Shown piece after piece: positions 17,682-27,397 of a stretch of 48,811 bases of DNA. Location: positions 1-48,811 of the forward strand of contig JAMPXO010000025.1 in assembly GCA_023701125.1 (NCBI GenBank). The letters run 5' to 3'. Below the pieces are notes generated by a model. That model saw nothing but the letters and a program-made list of their open reading frames with translations, ran no database searches and was not told the origin of the DNA. Numbering within the stretch: the first letter of the stretch is position 1; each line of letters begins with the position of its first letter. The stretch comes from Vicinamibacteria bacterium. GTDB lineage: Bacteria > Acidobacteriota > Vicinamibacteria > Fen-336. The position numbers and the translations under genes are program-made.

Positions 17682-18871
17682 AGCGCCACCTCGCGCACCG
17701 GCCCGCGCAGGCAGTGGTCCGAGGCCATCGACGAGCCGTACGCGCCGGCGGGCAGGAACGCCAGCAGGTCGCCCTCCGCGACCACGGGCAGCGGCAGGTC
17801 GCGGGCGAAGATGTCGTTCGACTCGTTGATGTTGCCCGCCACCGAGGCCGGCCCGGCGATCGCCGCCAGCGGCCGGTCGACGTGGGCGATCTCGATCGGC
17901 AGGCCGTAGTGGGCCGCGTAGAGGTTGACGTTGTGGCCGGCGTCCACGCCGATCCACACGGTGCCGGACTTCTCCTCCACCGTGTTGACCTCCACCAGCA
18001 GCACGCCGGCCGCGTCGACCAGCAGCGTGCCCGGCTCGCAGGCGATGGTCAGCCCCAGCGGGCCCAGGTGACGCGCGGCCGCGTCGGCCCATTCTTCGGG
18101 CATGACGGGATCGTCGCCCGCGCGGCGCCGGGCGCCGAGGCCACCGCCGAGGTTGACGGTGCTCACGCTCGGCAGTCGCCGCGCGAACGCGGCCATCTTC
18201 TCCATCACCCACTCGAGCTTGTGCAGGGCGCCGCGCTGGATGCCCCAGCCGCAGTGCACGTGCAGCGTCTCGACGACCAGGCCCGCGGCCGCGGCCGCCT
18301 CGACGGCGGCCTCGAAGGCGTCGTGGGCGAAGCCGAACTTGGTGTTGCCGTAGGCCAGCTTGGGGTGGCTGCCGTAGCCGATGTCGACGGCGCAGTCGAG
18401 GCGCAGGCCGATCGCCGTGCCGCGCGGCACCCGCTCGCCGAAGCGCCGGATCGCCGACAACGAGTCGAGGTTGAGCGACGCGCCGGCGCTCGCGAAGAAG
18501 TCGAGGTCGCGGTTGCTCAGCATCGAGGCGGTGACCGAGATCTCGCCCGGCCCGAAGCCGAGCTCGCGGGCCAGCTCCAGCTCGCGCGGCGAGCAGGCGT
18601 CGATGCCGACGTCACCGCAGTCGCGGATGGTCTGCAACACCGGGCGGAAGCGGTTGGCCTTCATCGCGTAGTAGAGGCGGAACGGCACGCCGCGCGACGC
18701 GAAGGCGGCCCGCAGCTCGTCGACCCGGCGGCGCACCTTGGCCAGGCTGTAGACGTAGAGCGGGGTGCCGTGCTCGGTCGCCAGCGCCCGCAGCGAACGG
18801 CCGTCGAAGTGGAGACCCGAGGGCTCGGCGCGAAGGCCGTTGCCGGCCCACCAGGCGGGAATCGTGCTCAC
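17678..18871 (-). CDS. Fold-type III PLP enzyme of the DAP/ornithine decarboxylase family, lacking the catalytic Cys
   Basis: This 397-residue protein has the alanine-racemase-type barrel with the PLP Lys in YYAMKANRF, LHVHCGWG, NLGGGLG for PLP phosphate binding, CEPGT, and a C-terminal beta domain (GVDAGHNVNLYAAHYG, AYGSSMASDHC). In diaminopimelate and ornithine decarboxylases the C-terminal domain supplies a catalytic Cys in a CES(G)D motif. Here the aligned stretch reads GNINESNDIF, with Asn in place of that Cys. The protein therefore probably does not catalyse standard L-amino-acid decarboxylation, or uses another acid. It overlaps the SET gene by four bases. It is too divergent to name as LysA. 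Confidence 0.85.
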   Translation of the reverse strand: MSTIPAWWAGNGLRAEPSGLHFDGRSLRALATEHGTPLYVYSLAKVRRRVDELRAAFASRGVPFRLYYAMKANRFRPVLQTIRDCGDVGIDACSPRELELARELGFGPGEISVTASMLSNRDLDFFASAGASLNLDSLSAIRRFGERVPRGTAIGLRLDCAVDIGYGSHPKLAYGNTKFGFAHDAFEAAVEAAAAAGLVVETLHVHCGWGIQRGALHKLEWVMEKMAAFARRLPSVSTVNLGGGLGARRRAGDDPVMPEEWADAAARHLGPLGLTIACEPGTLLVDAAGVLLVEVNTVEEKSGTVWIGVDAGHNVNLYAAHYGLPIEIAHVDRPLAAIAGPASVAGNINESNDIFARDLPLPVVAEGDLLAFLPAGAYGSSMASDHCLRGPVREVAL

Positions 18872-18909
18872 TGTGCGGGCTCGGGACGGAGTATAGCCAC
18901 GGGCGAGGC

Positions 18910-19004
18910 GAACCCGACGGGGGTGCGGGGGCGGAGGAGCGCCGTTCGCGACGTAGCCCCCGCGGGACCGGCGCCGGGTTCACCCCGGCGTCGGAACCCG
19001 ACGG
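18910..19004 (+). repeat. Double-hairpin dispersed repeat, copy R2
   Basis: This intergenic copy contains the GGGGGTGCGGGGGCGGAGGAG module, a first perfect 8-bp hairpin GCGGGGGC (18925-18932) / GCCCCCGC (18956-18963) and a second hairpin of the CGGCGCCGGG / CCCCGGCGTCG type. It ends GGAACCCGACGGTG, as copy R3 nearly does. Identity to R1 is very high across the whole element. Confidence 0.8.
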
Positions 19005-19017
19005 TGAGCCGGCTCAC
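19004..19017. other. 14-bp perfect palindrome spanning a stop codon
   Basis: GTGAGCC and GGCTCAC are perfectly complementary with no spacer and abut repeat R2. The palindrome contains the TGA stop codon of the 1205-residue fusion gene on the minus strand. It may belong to the repeat boundary or take part in 3'-end formation. Confidence 0.4.
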
Positions 19018-22000
19018 ACCGCGTTACGGGTGGCGGCGAACAGCGCCGCGGGGTCGGCGGGCACCGGCAATCCGGGTGCGGCCATCGCGTCCTTCACCCA
19101 CGCGGGCTGGCGCATCCCCACCAGCACGCAGGACACGCCGGGCGCCGCGAGCAGCGCGGCCAGGGCGAGCTGCGACGTGGGCGCCGACGACGCGGCGGCC
19201 GGCGCGTGGCGCAGCAACGCCGCGCGCACCGGCGCCAGCGTCTCCCGGCTGCGGGCCATGGCCCGCGCGCGCACGGCGTCGAGCAGCCGCCGCAGGGTGG
19301 GCAGGTAGCGCTGCCGCCAGTCCTGCCACTCGCGTCCCGCCGGGCCGGCCAGCGCACCGTCGAGGGCGCGCAGCAGCGCCTGCAGCCGCGGCATCACGCG
19401 GTGCCCCTCGATCTGCTCCCAGTGCGGCAGGCCCGAGACGACCTGCGCGGCCTGCGGCAGCTCGCTGCCGAAGCGGAAGAACTCCGCGGGCGGCAGCGGC
19501 CCGTCGGCCTGGAGCTGGACGGCCAGTCCCTGACGCCACTCCTCCTCGAGCGCCTCGACCGCGGCGGCGGCGGCGTCCACGTCGCCCGCGTCGCCCACGA
19601 CTTCGTGGTCGGCGAGGCGCAGCAGGCCCCCGGCGTACATCGCGTTCAGCGGCCGGTTGACGAGCACGGCGAGCCCCGCCTCGCGCGCGACGTCCAGCGT
19701 GGAACGGCCGGCGTGCTTCTTCTCGAGCAGCGGGTCGGCCTCCAGCAGGTTCATCGGCAACTGCAGCACCTGGAAGTGGTGGCGCTCGCCACCGGCCTCG
19801 CGTGCGCAGGCCAGGAAGCGCTCGAGCGAAGTCGACTCGGCGTCGACGTCGGGCGCGCCGATCGTGTTCGACGAGACGCCGTAGGCGCGGATGCGCCCCG
19901 CGGCGACGAAGCCCTCCAGCGCGCGGAAGGCGGCCGTGACCCGCTCGTCGAACTCGGCGCGGCGCGACTCGATCGTGCCGCGACTGCGCTCGTGGGCATC
20001 CTTCAGGAAGTACTCGGGGTTGTGCAGCAGCAGGACGTCGAGCGTGCGCAACTGCAGCCGGTCCAGGCTGCGCGCGAGCTGGTCGGCCAGGAACTCGGGG
20101 TGCAGGCAGTGCCAGAGGTCCTCGTCGTACTGGACGACCTCGGGGAACGGCTTCCCCTCCTCTTCACGGGCCTTCGCGAGTTCGAAGTTCTCGCCCTGCA
20201 GGTAGCCGATCTTGGAGACGACGACGACCTCGTCGCGGGCGAGCTGGTGCTCGGCGCAGAGCTCTGCGAGCACCTCGCCGTACAGCCGCTCGCTGCCGCC
20301 GTCCATGTAGTTCGTCGAGGTGTCGAGCAGGTTGACGCCGGAGGCGAGCGCCTCCACCAGCGCCTGGTGATGGGCCGCGGTCTCGTCCTCGACGCGGTAG
20401 CCGCCGAAGCCGAGCCGGCCGACCGTCAGCCCGCAGGCACCCAGCGGGCCGAACGCCGCGGCCAGCCGACCCGCCGCGCGCTGCCGGGCCGCGTAGCGGG
20501 CGGTGCCCTCCGCGGTAGCGAAGCCCTCGAGGCGCCCGGCCTCGATGCCGCCCGCGGCGCGCGACGGTGGCGGCGGGTCCGCCAGCGCGGCGGCCACCTC
20601 TGCCGGCTCCGTGACAGGACGACGGCAGGTGTAGTCGCGGCATACGTAGAGCGCGGGCCGGCCTTCGACCAAGCCGCGGCCGACGAGCAGCGGCAGCGTC
20701 GAGGCGCCTTCGCCCGCCGCATGGGCCACGACTCGTGCGGCCACGAAGTGGCGCGCCAGCTCGGCTTCCAGTGCCTCGCGGGCCTCGTCGCCCGGCGCAC
20801 CGACGAGGGCCAGCTCGAGCGGCCCGTCCTGCAGGAAGTCGGCGACGATCAGCGAGCGAGAGAACGCCCGCGGCTGGCGCGCGACGGCGCGGCCCCAGGC
20901 CCGCAGCGCCCGTGCCGCCTCGTCCCGCCACGCCGGCCGGTCGAGGTGGAACGACAGCCGTGCCAGCAGCGATGCCGCGCACGCATTCGCGGCAGGGGTG
21001 GCGCCGTCGTGGCCCTCGCGGTGGCGCACGATCAGCTCTTCCGCGTCACGCGCGGTCTGCCAGAAGCCGCCGTCTTCGCCGCCGAAGTCCACGAGCATGC
21101 GCTGCGCCAGCCGCTCGGCCTCGCGCAGGTGCGCCTCCGCGCCGCCGGCCTCGTAGAGGTCGACGAGGCCCTCGCCGAGGTATGCGTAGTCCTCGAGGTA
21201 GCCGGGGATGTGGCCGACGCCGGCGCGCCACGAGCGCAGCAGGCGGCCGTCCGCCGTGGTCAGCGCGTCGCGCACGAACGTGGCAGCCGCCTCCGCCGCG
21301 GCGAGATAGCGCGGCTCGCGCAGCACGCGATGGCCCTCGGCGAAGGCGGAGATCGCGAGGCCGTTCCACGCCGTCAGCACCTTGTCGTCGAGCCCGGGCT
21401 GCACCCGGCGATTGCGCGCCGCGAGCACCTGCGGCCGCGCCTGCTCGACCGAGGCTTCGAGCTCGGCGAGCGGGACGCCCAGCCGCTTCGCCGACACCTC
21501 CGGCTCCTGCAGCAGGTTGGGGATCGAGTGGCCTTCCCAGTTGCCCGAGCGGGTGACGTCGTAGTACTCGCAGAAGCGCCGCGCCAGCTCCGCGTCGCCG
21601 AGAGCTGCCTCGACCTGCTCCGGGGTCCAGACGAAGAAGCGGCCCTCCTCGCCCTCGGAGTCGGCGTCGGTCGCGGAGAAGAAGCCGCCGCCCGGCCCCG
21701 TCATCTCGCGCAGCAGGTAGTCGAGCGTCTCGCGGGCGACCCGAGCGTGGCGGGCCTCGCCCGTGACCTGGAAGGCCTCGAGGTAGGCCCGGGCCAGGAG
21801 CGCGTTGTCGTAGAGCATCTTCTCGAAGTGCGGCACCAGCCACTTCTGGTCCGTCGCGTAGCGGCAGAAGCCGCCCGCGACGTGGTCGTAGAGGCCACCG
21901 CGCGCCATCGCGTCGAGGGTGCCCGTCGCCATCTCCAGCGCTTTCGCGTCGCCCGTGCGGCGATGGGCGCGCAGCAGCAGCCGGATCGTCTCCGCGGGCG

Positions 22001-22631
22001 GGAACTTGGGAGCGCCGCCGAAGCCGCCCCAGCGCGCGTCGTACGCGCGGCCGAGCTGGGTCGCCGCCGCCTTCAGCGTGTCCTCGCCCACGCCGGCGCC
22101 CGGCGCCGGCCGCGCGTTCTCGCGCAGGTGCTCCACCAGTCGCCCGCCCTGCTCCACGAGCGCGTCGCGGTCCTGCTCCCACGCCTGCGCGATCTGTCGC
22201 AGCAGGGTCGGGAACCCGGGCCGGCCGTGGCGGTCCTCCGGCGGGAAGTAGGTACCGGCGAAGAAGGGCTGCTGGTCGGGGGTCAGGAACACGGTCATCG
22301 GCCAGCCGCCCTGGCCGTGGTTCATCGCCAGCGTCGCCGCCATGTAGATGTCGTCGAGGTCGGGCCGCTCCTCGCGGTCGACCTTGATGTTGACGAAGTG
22401 GCGGTTCATCAGCGTCGCCGTGGCCTCGTCCTCGAAGCTCTCGTGGGCCATCACGTGGCACCAGTGGCAGGCCGAGTAGCCGATCGAGAGCAGGATCGGC
22501 TTGTGCTCGGCGCGCGCCCGCGCCAGCGCTTCTTCCCCCCACGGGTACCAGTCGACGGGGTTCGAGGCGTGCTGCAACAGGTAGGGGCTGGTGGCGTCGG
22601 CGAGGCGGTTGCGGCGGGACGAGGAACTCAT
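19014..22631 (-). CDS. YyaL/SSP411-type thioredoxin-like protein fused to an aldo-keto reductase
   Basis: This is one uninterrupted 1205-residue frame. Residues 1 to about 165 form a DUF255 thioredoxin-like domain ([22 protein letters not shown]) with Cys55-His-Trp-Cys58. About 170-670 is the alpha/alpha-barrel part of the YyaL/SSP411 family, which normally ends the protein at the motif seen here near residue 663 ([12 protein letters not shown]). About 730-1190 is an aldo-keto reductase with the catalytic tetrad visible: Asp in LLDTSTN, Tyr in NYMDG, Lys in VVSKIGY and His in LLLHNPEY. YyaL function is unknown; the reductase half should use NAD(P)H. The fusion suggests a redox partnership or one shared substrate. 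A sequencing frameshift joining two genes is unlikely because both halves are complete. Confidence 0.88.
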   Translation of the reverse strand: MSSSSRRNRLADATSPYLLQHASNPVDWYPWGEEALARARAEHKPILLSIGYSACHWCHVMAHESFEDEATATLMNRHFVNIKVDREERPDLDDIYMAATLAMNHGQGGWPMTVFLTPDQQPFFAGTYFPPEDRHGRPGFPTLLRQIAQAWEQDRDALVEQGGRLVEHLRENARPAPGAGVGEDTLKAAATQLGRAYDARWGGFGGAPKFPPAETIRLLLRAHRRTGDAKALEMATGTLDAMARGGLYDHVAGGFCRYATDQKWLVPHFEKMLYDNALLARAYLEAFQVTGEARHARVARETLDYLLREMTGPGGGFFSATDADSEGEEGRFFVWTPEQVEAALGDAELARRFCEYYDVTRSGNWEGHSIPNLLQEPEVSAKRLGVPLAELEASVEQARPQVLAARNRRVQPGLDDKVLTAWNGLAISAFAEGHRVLREPRYLAAAEAAATFVRDALTTADGRLLRSWRAGVGHIPGYLEDYAYLGEGLVDLYEAGGAEAHLREAERLAQRMLVDFGGEDGGFWQTARDAEELIVRHREGHDGATPAANACAASLLARLSFHLDRPAWRDEAARALRAWGRAVARQPRAFSRSLIVADFLQDGPLELALVGAPGDEAREALEAELARHFVAARVVAHAAGEGASTLPLLVGRGLVEGRPALYVCRDYTCRRPVTEPAEVAAALADPPPPSRAAGGIEAGRLEGFATAEGTARYAARQRAAGRLAAAFGPLGACGLTVGRLGFGGYRVEDETAAHHQALVEALASGVNLLDTSTNYMDGGSERLYGEVLAELCAEHQLARDEVVVVSKIGYLQGENFELAKAREEEGKPFPEVVQYDEDLWHCLHPEFLADQLARSLDRLQLRTLDVLLLHNPEYFLKDAHERSRGTIESRRAEFDERVTAAFRALEGFVAAGRIRAYGVSSNTIGAPDVDAESTSLERFLACAREAGGERHHFQVLQLPMNLLEADPLLEKKHAGRSTLDVAREAGLAVLVNRPLNAMYAGGLLRLADHEVVGDAGDVDAAAAAVEALEEEWRQGLAVQLQADGPLPPAEFFRFGSELPQAAQVVSGLPHWEQIEGHRVMPRLQALLRALDGALAGPAGREWQDWRQRYLPTLRRLLDAVRARAMARSRETLAPVRAALLRHAPAAASSAPTSQLALAALLAAPGVSCVLVGMRQPAWVKDAMAAPGLPVPADPAALFAATRNAV

Positions 22632-22646
22632 CCCGGTCAGCTTAGT

Positions 22647-24278
22647 TCACTCTCCGCGCGGGTGGCGCACCTCGTACAGGCGGTCGCCGTCCTCCGCGAC
22701 GAACAGCTCGACGAAGGTCCGCGAGCGGCTCATCGCCGCGGCCAGCTGATCGAGCGCCGGGAACGCACCCGCGCGCACGACGACGTAGCGGGTGTCCGGG
22801 AACTTCTCGCGCAGCAGCTGGGTGGGTCGCGACGAATCGATCGGCGCCGGCGCACCGCTGCGCCAGTGGTTCTTGATCTGGCGCTGAAGGGCCAGGTTGT
22901 AGGGCGGGCCCCACGCCGCCAGCCCCGACACGAACGGGTAGCCTGTGCGCGCGGCCCACAGCAGCAGGTCGGGGTTCATCGGCGCGACCTCGAGCACGGG
23001 CGCCCGCGGCCGCCGCACGAGCTCGGCGTAGACCGGGGCCAGGCCCCGGGGTACGTCCCGCACCTTGGGCGGCGGCGCCCAGGCCTCGACGGCCGCCAGC
23101 GAGAGCAAGCCTCCTCCGAGTACCGTCGCGCGCCGCCCGCCGCCTCGGCGCAAGGCGGCCGCGCCGAGCCCGGCGAGCGTCGCCAGCAGCATCAGCGCCA
23201 CGGCCCCGAAACTGCACGGGTGCCGCATCGCGTCGAAGCCGGGGAGAAAGGCGAGCAGCAGGTAGGGGCCGGGCAGATCGACGCCCGGCAGCGACACCCG
23301 GGGGCCCAGCGAGAGCGCCAGCAGGGTCGCGGTGAGCCCGGCCCACAAGCGGGCGTCCGCGGCGCGACGACTCAGCGCGAAGACCGCCAGGATCGGCGGC
23401 AGCAGCCCCGGGAAGGCGGCCTCGCCGCCCGAGCCGAGCAGGCTGCCCCACAGGTGGCCGGTGCTGGTCAGGTCGCGCAGCGGGTGGAACGAGTACTCGA
23501 CGGCTTCCGCCGTTGTCCGGCGCATGCCGATCTGGCCAGCCAGTGCCGAGAACGCCCGCAGGTACGGCCCCGTCAGCACCACCGCCAGGCCGGCGGCCGC
23601 GGTGGCGTGCGCCACGAAACGCCGGTCCCCGAAACGACGCCACCGGGCGGCACCGAAGAGCACGGCCACGATCGCCAGGATCACGGCGTAGTAGCCGGAC
23701 GACTGCGCGGTCAGCGAGAAGGACACGGCGGCCAGCACCGCGTCGCGTGCCCGCGGTCGCTCGGCCAGGCGCGTGATCGCGAGCAGGAACAGCGCGATCC
23801 AGCCCGTCGAGATCAGGTTCAGGTGCGGCAGGTGCAGCGTCTGGTGGGAGTCGAAGGTCGCGATCAGGCCAGCCAGCGCGCCGGCCAGCCGATCGCCGGT
23901 GCGCTCGTGGACCAGCTTGTGGAAGGCCCAGCCCGAGAACGCCAGCGCGAACAGCGTCGCCAGGTTGAACAGCGGTACCGGGTCGTCGAAGACCAGCCGC
24001 AGCGGCCACACCAGGATGCCGGAGCCGAGCGCCAGGTCGGCGTAGAGGATCGAGTAGGGCGAGGGGTGGAAGACGTTGGCGTGGAAGAAGGAGTCGCGAA
24101 ACAGGTGCTTCGTGGTCCAGTCGACGGCGAACATCTCCATCGCCGGGTCGGTGCCCGCCAGCGTCGTGCCGTGCAAGTCGCGCGCGAGCGGCCAGGTAGC
24201 GACGGCGGCCAGCAGCAGGAAGGCGAGCGCGACCCCCAGCTCGGCGACGGCGATCGTCGCCCACTTCCGTTCCGACAC
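22647..24278 (-). CDS. Polytopic membrane protein, possible membrane glycosyltransferase-like
   Basis: This 543-residue protein starts with GTG (VSERKWATIAVAELG); a longer start at 24386 would run into the divergent FKBP leader. It has roughly ten hydrophobic helices over residues 10-410 and a soluble C-terminal portion (about 420-543, EVAPMNPDLLLWAARTGYPFVSGL, KFPDTRYVVVRAGAF). The layout resembles bacterial polytopic GT-C-type glycosyltransferases and related proteins, with an acidic residue in the first periplasmic loop (AGTDPAMEMFAVDW). I cannot name a family with confidence. It lies 15 bases downstream of the YyaL-AKR start codon in the opposite transcription order, so it is upstream of that gene and may be cotranscribed with it. 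Confidence 0.7.
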   Translation of the reverse strand: MSERKWATIAVAELGVALAFLLLAAVATWPLARDLHGTTLAGTDPAMEMFAVDWTTKHLFRDSFFHANVFHPSPYSILYADLALGSGILVWPLRLVFDDPVPLFNLATLFALAFSGWAFHKLVHERTGDRLAGALAGLIATFDSHQTLHLPHLNLISTGWIALFLLAITRLAERPRARDAVLAAVSFSLTAQSSGYYAVILAIVAVLFGAARWRRFGDRRFVAHATAAAGLAVVLTGPYLRAFSALAGQIGMRRTTAEAVEYSFHPLRDLTSTGHLWGSLLGSGGEAAFPGLLPPILAVFALSRRAADARLWAGLTATLLALSLGPRVSLPGVDLPGPYLLLAFLPGFDAMRHPCSFGAVALMLLATLAGLGAAALRRGGGRRATVLGGGLLSLAAVEAWAPPPKVRDVPRGLAPVYAELVRRPRAPVLEVAPMNPDLLLWAARTGYPFVSGLAAWGPPYNLALQRQIKNHWRSGAPAPIDSSRPTQLLREKFPDTRYVVVRAGAFPALDQLAAAMSRSRTFVELFVAEDGDRLYEVRHPRGE

Positions 24279-24387
24279 CGTGCCCCCGAAAAGAGCCGAG
24301 ATACTAACCGCAGGCCCACGCAACGTCGCGACCGGGGCCCGGCTACAATCCGCGCTCCTGCGCGGCGTGACGATCGGGAGGATCAAG

Positions 24388-24810
24388 GTGGACTACGGGC
24401 GACGGGCGTTGGTGGTGATCGGGGCCGGGCTTCTCGCGGCCTGCTCGGGCAGTTCGGGCGACTCGCCCACGAGCCCCTCCTCCGGGCAACTGGTGATCGA
24501 GGACCTGACGGTGGGCACCGGGGCGACGGCCGCGGTCGGCGACACCGTGACCGTGCACTACGTCGGCACCCTCCTCAACGGCACCCAGTTCGACAGCTCG
24601 TACACCTCGAACCGGCCGTTCACCTTCCGCATCGGCGCGGGCCAGGTGATCGCCGGCTGGGAGCAGGGCGTGCCCGGCATGAAGGTGGGCGGCAAGCGGC
24701 GGCTGACCATCCCGCCGAGCCTCGGCTACGGCAGCCAGGCGAACGGCCCGATCCCGGGCAACTCGACGCTGCGCTTCGAGATCGAGCTGCTGTCGATCGC
24801 GGGCAAGTAG
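24388..24810 (+). CDS. FKBP-type peptidyl-prolyl isomerase lipoprotein
   Basis: This 140-residue protein starts at GTG 24388, six bases after a strong ribosome-binding site GGGAGG (24376-24381). A lipoprotein signal ends in the lipobox LLAAC with Cys19. A Ser/Pro-rich linker follows, then one FKBP domain (about 34-138): VTVHYVGTLLNGTQFDSSY, FRIGAGQVIAGWEQGVPGMKVGGKRRLTIPPSLGYG, LRFEIELLSI. Active-site residues of the family (Tyr and Asp in HYVG and FDSS, Val-Ile-Trp in QVIAGW) are present. It should assist protein folding in the periplasm while anchored to a membrane. The longer upstream frame is not used. Confidence 0.93.
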   Translation: MDYGRRALVVIGAGLLAACSGSSGDSPTSPSSGQLVIEDLTVGTGATAAVGDTVTVHYVGTLLNGTQFDSSYTSNRPFTFRIGAGQVIAGWEQGVPGMKVGGKRRLTIPPSLGYGSQANGPIPGNSTLRFEIELLSIAGK

Positions 24811-24904
24811 TCCCCGCGTCGCCTCGGCACTCCCTGACGCGACGCGACAAGGCAGCCGTGCCCCGCGGAGGCGCCGTTTCGCCTATCCTTCCGCCTCCCC
24901 TCGA

Positions 24905-26764
24905 ATGGACGAAACGGCCCACGGTTCCCGACACCAGACGGAGTTGCTGCTCCACGGCCTGCGCGCGCTGTTCGGCGAGGTCGACGAGGAGTTCCTCACC
25001 GAGTTGCTGCCGCGCCTGGAGTGGGTGGAGCTCGCGGGCGGCGACCAGCTGTTCGGCGAAGGCGAGCGCGGCGACGACATCTACTTCGTGATCAGCGGGC
25101 GCCTGCGCGCCCACGTCGCCGACGAGGACGGCCAGCGCGTGCTGGGCGAGATCATGCGCGGCGAGACGATCGGCGAGATGGCGATCTTCACGGGCGAGCC
25201 GCGCTCCGCGTCGATCACCGCCGTGCGCGACAGCGTGCTGGTCAAGCTCTCGCGGGCGGGCTTCGAGACGCTGCTCGGCAGCCACCCGCTGCTGTCGATC
25301 AACGTCACCCGGCTGATCATCGACCGCCTCAAGCGCTCCAGCCACCCGCGCCACGCGTCGCGGCGGCCGGTCAACCTGTGCCTGCTGCCGATCACCGACG
25401 GCGTCGAGGCAACGCAACTCGGCCAGCGCCTGGTCGACCGCCTGGGGCGCCACGGGCGCGCCGTGCTGCTGACCAGCGCCGGCGTCAACGAAACCCACGG
25501 CGCCGACGTCGCCGGGGCGGACAAGTCGCGGCCCGAGGACTACCGGCGGCTGACCCGCTGGCTCGACGAGGTCGAGGCACAGCACGATTTCCTGGTCTTC
25601 GTGGCCGACGCCGAGGCGAGCGAGTGGTCGCGGCGCTCGATCCGCCACTCGGACGAGGTGCTGCTGCTGTGCGACGCGAACCGCGAGCCGGCCGTGCACG
25701 ACATGGAGCGGCGCTTCCTCGAGGGGCCGAGCCGGGTCGGCGGCGCGACCCAGACCCTGGTCCTGCTCCACCCCGAGGGCACCACCTTCCCGCGCGGCAC
25801 CCGGGCCTGGCTCGAGCGGCGGCCGGTGGCCCGCCACTTCCACGTCCGGCCCCACCTCGACCGCGACGTCGCGCGGCTGGTCCGCATCCTCTCCGGCCAC
25901 GCGATCGGCCTCGTGTTCAGCGGCGGCGGGGCGCGCGGCTTCGCCCACCTCGGCGTGATGCGCGCGCTGGAGGAGCACGGCGTCCAGGTCGACTACGTGG
26001 GCGGCACCAGCATCGGCGGCGTGATGGCCGCGTTGTGCGGCTTCGACCAGCCGGCGACCCAGGCGATCCACAACGCCCGCCGCGCGTTCAAGGCCGACCC
26101 CACCAGCGACTACAACCTGGTGCCGATGATCTCGTTCATCCGCGGCCGCAAGCTGAAGCGGATCATCGAGGGCGCGATCGACGAGGCGGTCGGCTGGCAG
26201 CCGGACATGGAGGACTGCTGGAAGACGGTGTTCTGCATCGCCACCAACTTCTCGCGCTCGACGGAGATGGTGCTGACCCGCGGTGACCTGGCCCGCCAGA
26301 TCCGCGCCTCGGTCTCGATCCCGGCCGCGCTGCCGCCCGTGATCCAGGACGGCGACCTGCTGGTCGACGGCGGCTGCTTCAACAACTTCCCGACCGACGT
26401 CATGGGCCGGCTCGGCGTCGGCAAGGTGATCGGCGTCGACCTGATCAAGGACGTGCGGCGGCGGCAGGAGATCGACGAGGTCCCGGGCAACTGGGAGCTG
26501 CTGCGCGACAAGTTGCGCGGGGGCAAGAAGCGCTACCGGCTGCCGTCGCTGACCGCGGTGCTGCTGATGTCGACGATCCTGTACTCCAACTCGCGACGCA
26601 AGCAGACCAAGCAGTACACCGATCTCTACTTCAACCCCGAGATGGGCCGGGTCGGGCTGCTGGAGTGGAGTCGCTTCGAGTCGATCGTCGAGCTCGGCTA
26701 CCTGCACGCGAAGGAACTGCTGGGCCGGATGAGCGAGGCCGAGCTGGCCCCCTACCGGGACTGA
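24905..26764 (+). CDS. cNMP-binding domain plus patatin-like phospholipase (NTE family)
   Basis: This 619-residue protein has a cyclic-nucleotide-binding domain at about 20-150 (GERGDDIYFVISGRLRAHV, GETIGEMAIFTGEPRSASITAVRDS), a Rossmann-like middle region at about 155-325 as in bacterial NTE proteins, and a patatin domain at about 330-500. The lipase parts are the oxyanion loop SGGGARGFAHLG, the nucleophile elbow GGTSIGG and the catalytic Asp in LLVDGGCFNNFP. It should hydrolyse phospholipids or lysophospholipids at the inner face of the membrane under nucleotide or ligand control. It follows the FKBP gene by 94 bases. The organisation is that of neuropathy-target-esterase homologues, and the catalytic dyad is intact. 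Confidence 0.94.
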   Translation: MDETAHGSRHQTELLLHGLRALFGEVDEEFLTELLPRLEWVELAGGDQLFGEGERGDDIYFVISGRLRAHVADEDGQRVLGEIMRGETIGEMAIFTGEPRSASITAVRDSVLVKLSRAGFETLLGSHPLLSINVTRLIIDRLKRSSHPRHASRRPVNLCLLPITDGVEATQLGQRLVDRLGRHGRAVLLTSAGVNETHGADVAGADKSRPEDYRRLTRWLDEVEAQHDFLVFVADAEASEWSRRSIRHSDEVLLLCDANREPAVHDMERRFLEGPSRVGGATQTLVLLHPEGTTFPRGTRAWLERRPVARHFHVRPHLDRDVARLVRILSGHAIGLVFSGGGARGFAHLGVMRALEEHGVQVDYVGGTSIGGVMAALCGFDQPATQAIHNARRAFKADPTSDYNLVPMISFIRGRKLKRIIEGAIDEAVGWQPDMEDCWKTVFCIATNFSRSTEMVLTRGDLARQIRASVSIPAALPPVIQDGDLLVDGGCFNNFPTDVMGRLGVGKVIGVDLIKDVRRRQEIDEVPGNWELLRDKLRGGKKRYRLPSLTAVLLMSTILYSNSRRKQTKQYTDLYFNPEMGRVGLLEWSRFESIVELGYLHAKELLGRMSEAELAPYRD

Positions 26765-26801
26765 CGGACCGCCCGTCGCGGGAACGCGTTCCCGCCCGGC
26801 C

Positions 26802-27338
26802 TCACAGGTCGTCGCGCAGGAACGCCTCGCGGGCCGCGACCTTGGTCTCGACCAGGTCCGCGGTCGACAGCCCGATCGCCTGCGCGACCTTGCGCACGAA
26901 GTACTCCTCGTGGCCCTGCAGCTCGGCGTCCGCGTAGGCGAGGCGCCACAGGTTGAGGACGATCTCGCGGCGCTGCGTCATGTCCGCGTTGGCGCGCAGC
27001 GCGTTGAGCAGCTCCGGCAACGGGGTCCTCCCGACCCGCTCTTCGGCGACCCGGACCAGCATCACCGCCGCGTCGCCGCGCAGCCCCAGCGCCCGTTCCA
27101 GCGCAGCCATCAGCGCGAGGTGCTCGTCGGCCTTCAGCTCGTGGTCGGCGCGGGCGACCTGGAGGAACAGGACGGCGGTCGCGAGCTGGAGGGCCTCGTC
27201 GGACAGGTCGACGGGCGGCGGTGACGCGAGCGACTTCGCGAACGCGGAGCGGGCCGCGGCGCGGCGGCCCTCGAACACGTCCGCGATCGCACCGAGCAGG
27301 GCGCCCTGCAACTCGTCCTCGAGCAGGTGGTCGAGCAT
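26802..27338 (-). CDS. TerB-like (tellurite-resistance-family) helical protein
   Basis: This 178-residue protein starts at ATG 27338 (MLDHLLEDELQGALLG). About residues 40-175 form an all-helical domain with paired acidic motifs, ARADHELKADEHLALMAAL and AYADAELQGHEEYFVRKVAQAIGLS, typical of TerB-like domains that may bind divalent metal. It convergently faces the patatin gene with a 37-base gap. The longer upstream open frame contains no recognised sequence and probably is not translated. Its cellular role is unknown. Confidence 0.8.
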   Translation of the reverse strand: MLDHLLEDELQGALLGAIADVFEGRRAAARSAFAKSLASPPPVDLSDEALQLATAVLFLQVARADHELKADEHLALMAALERALGLRGDAAVMLVRVAEERVGRTPLPELLNALRANADMTQRREIVLNLWRLAYADAELQGHEEYFVRKVAQAIGLSTADLVETKVAAREAFLRDDL

Positions 27339-27397
27339 GGCCGCCTCCCGCGCCGAACCATCGGGGATCGGCCGCGCGAAGTCAAGGACGCGACGGG

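Noticed and set aside
24279-24386. Longer start for the membrane protein at 24386
   Set aside because: It would overlap the ribosome-binding site and start of the divergent FKBP gene; GTG 24278 leads directly into the first helix.
19206-25091. Plus-strand open frame of 1961 codons
   Set aside because: It lies antisense to the YyaL-AKR fusion and the membrane protein, is dominated by Arg, Gln, Val and Ala with no family motif, and results from the lack of stop codons opposite very GC-rich genes.
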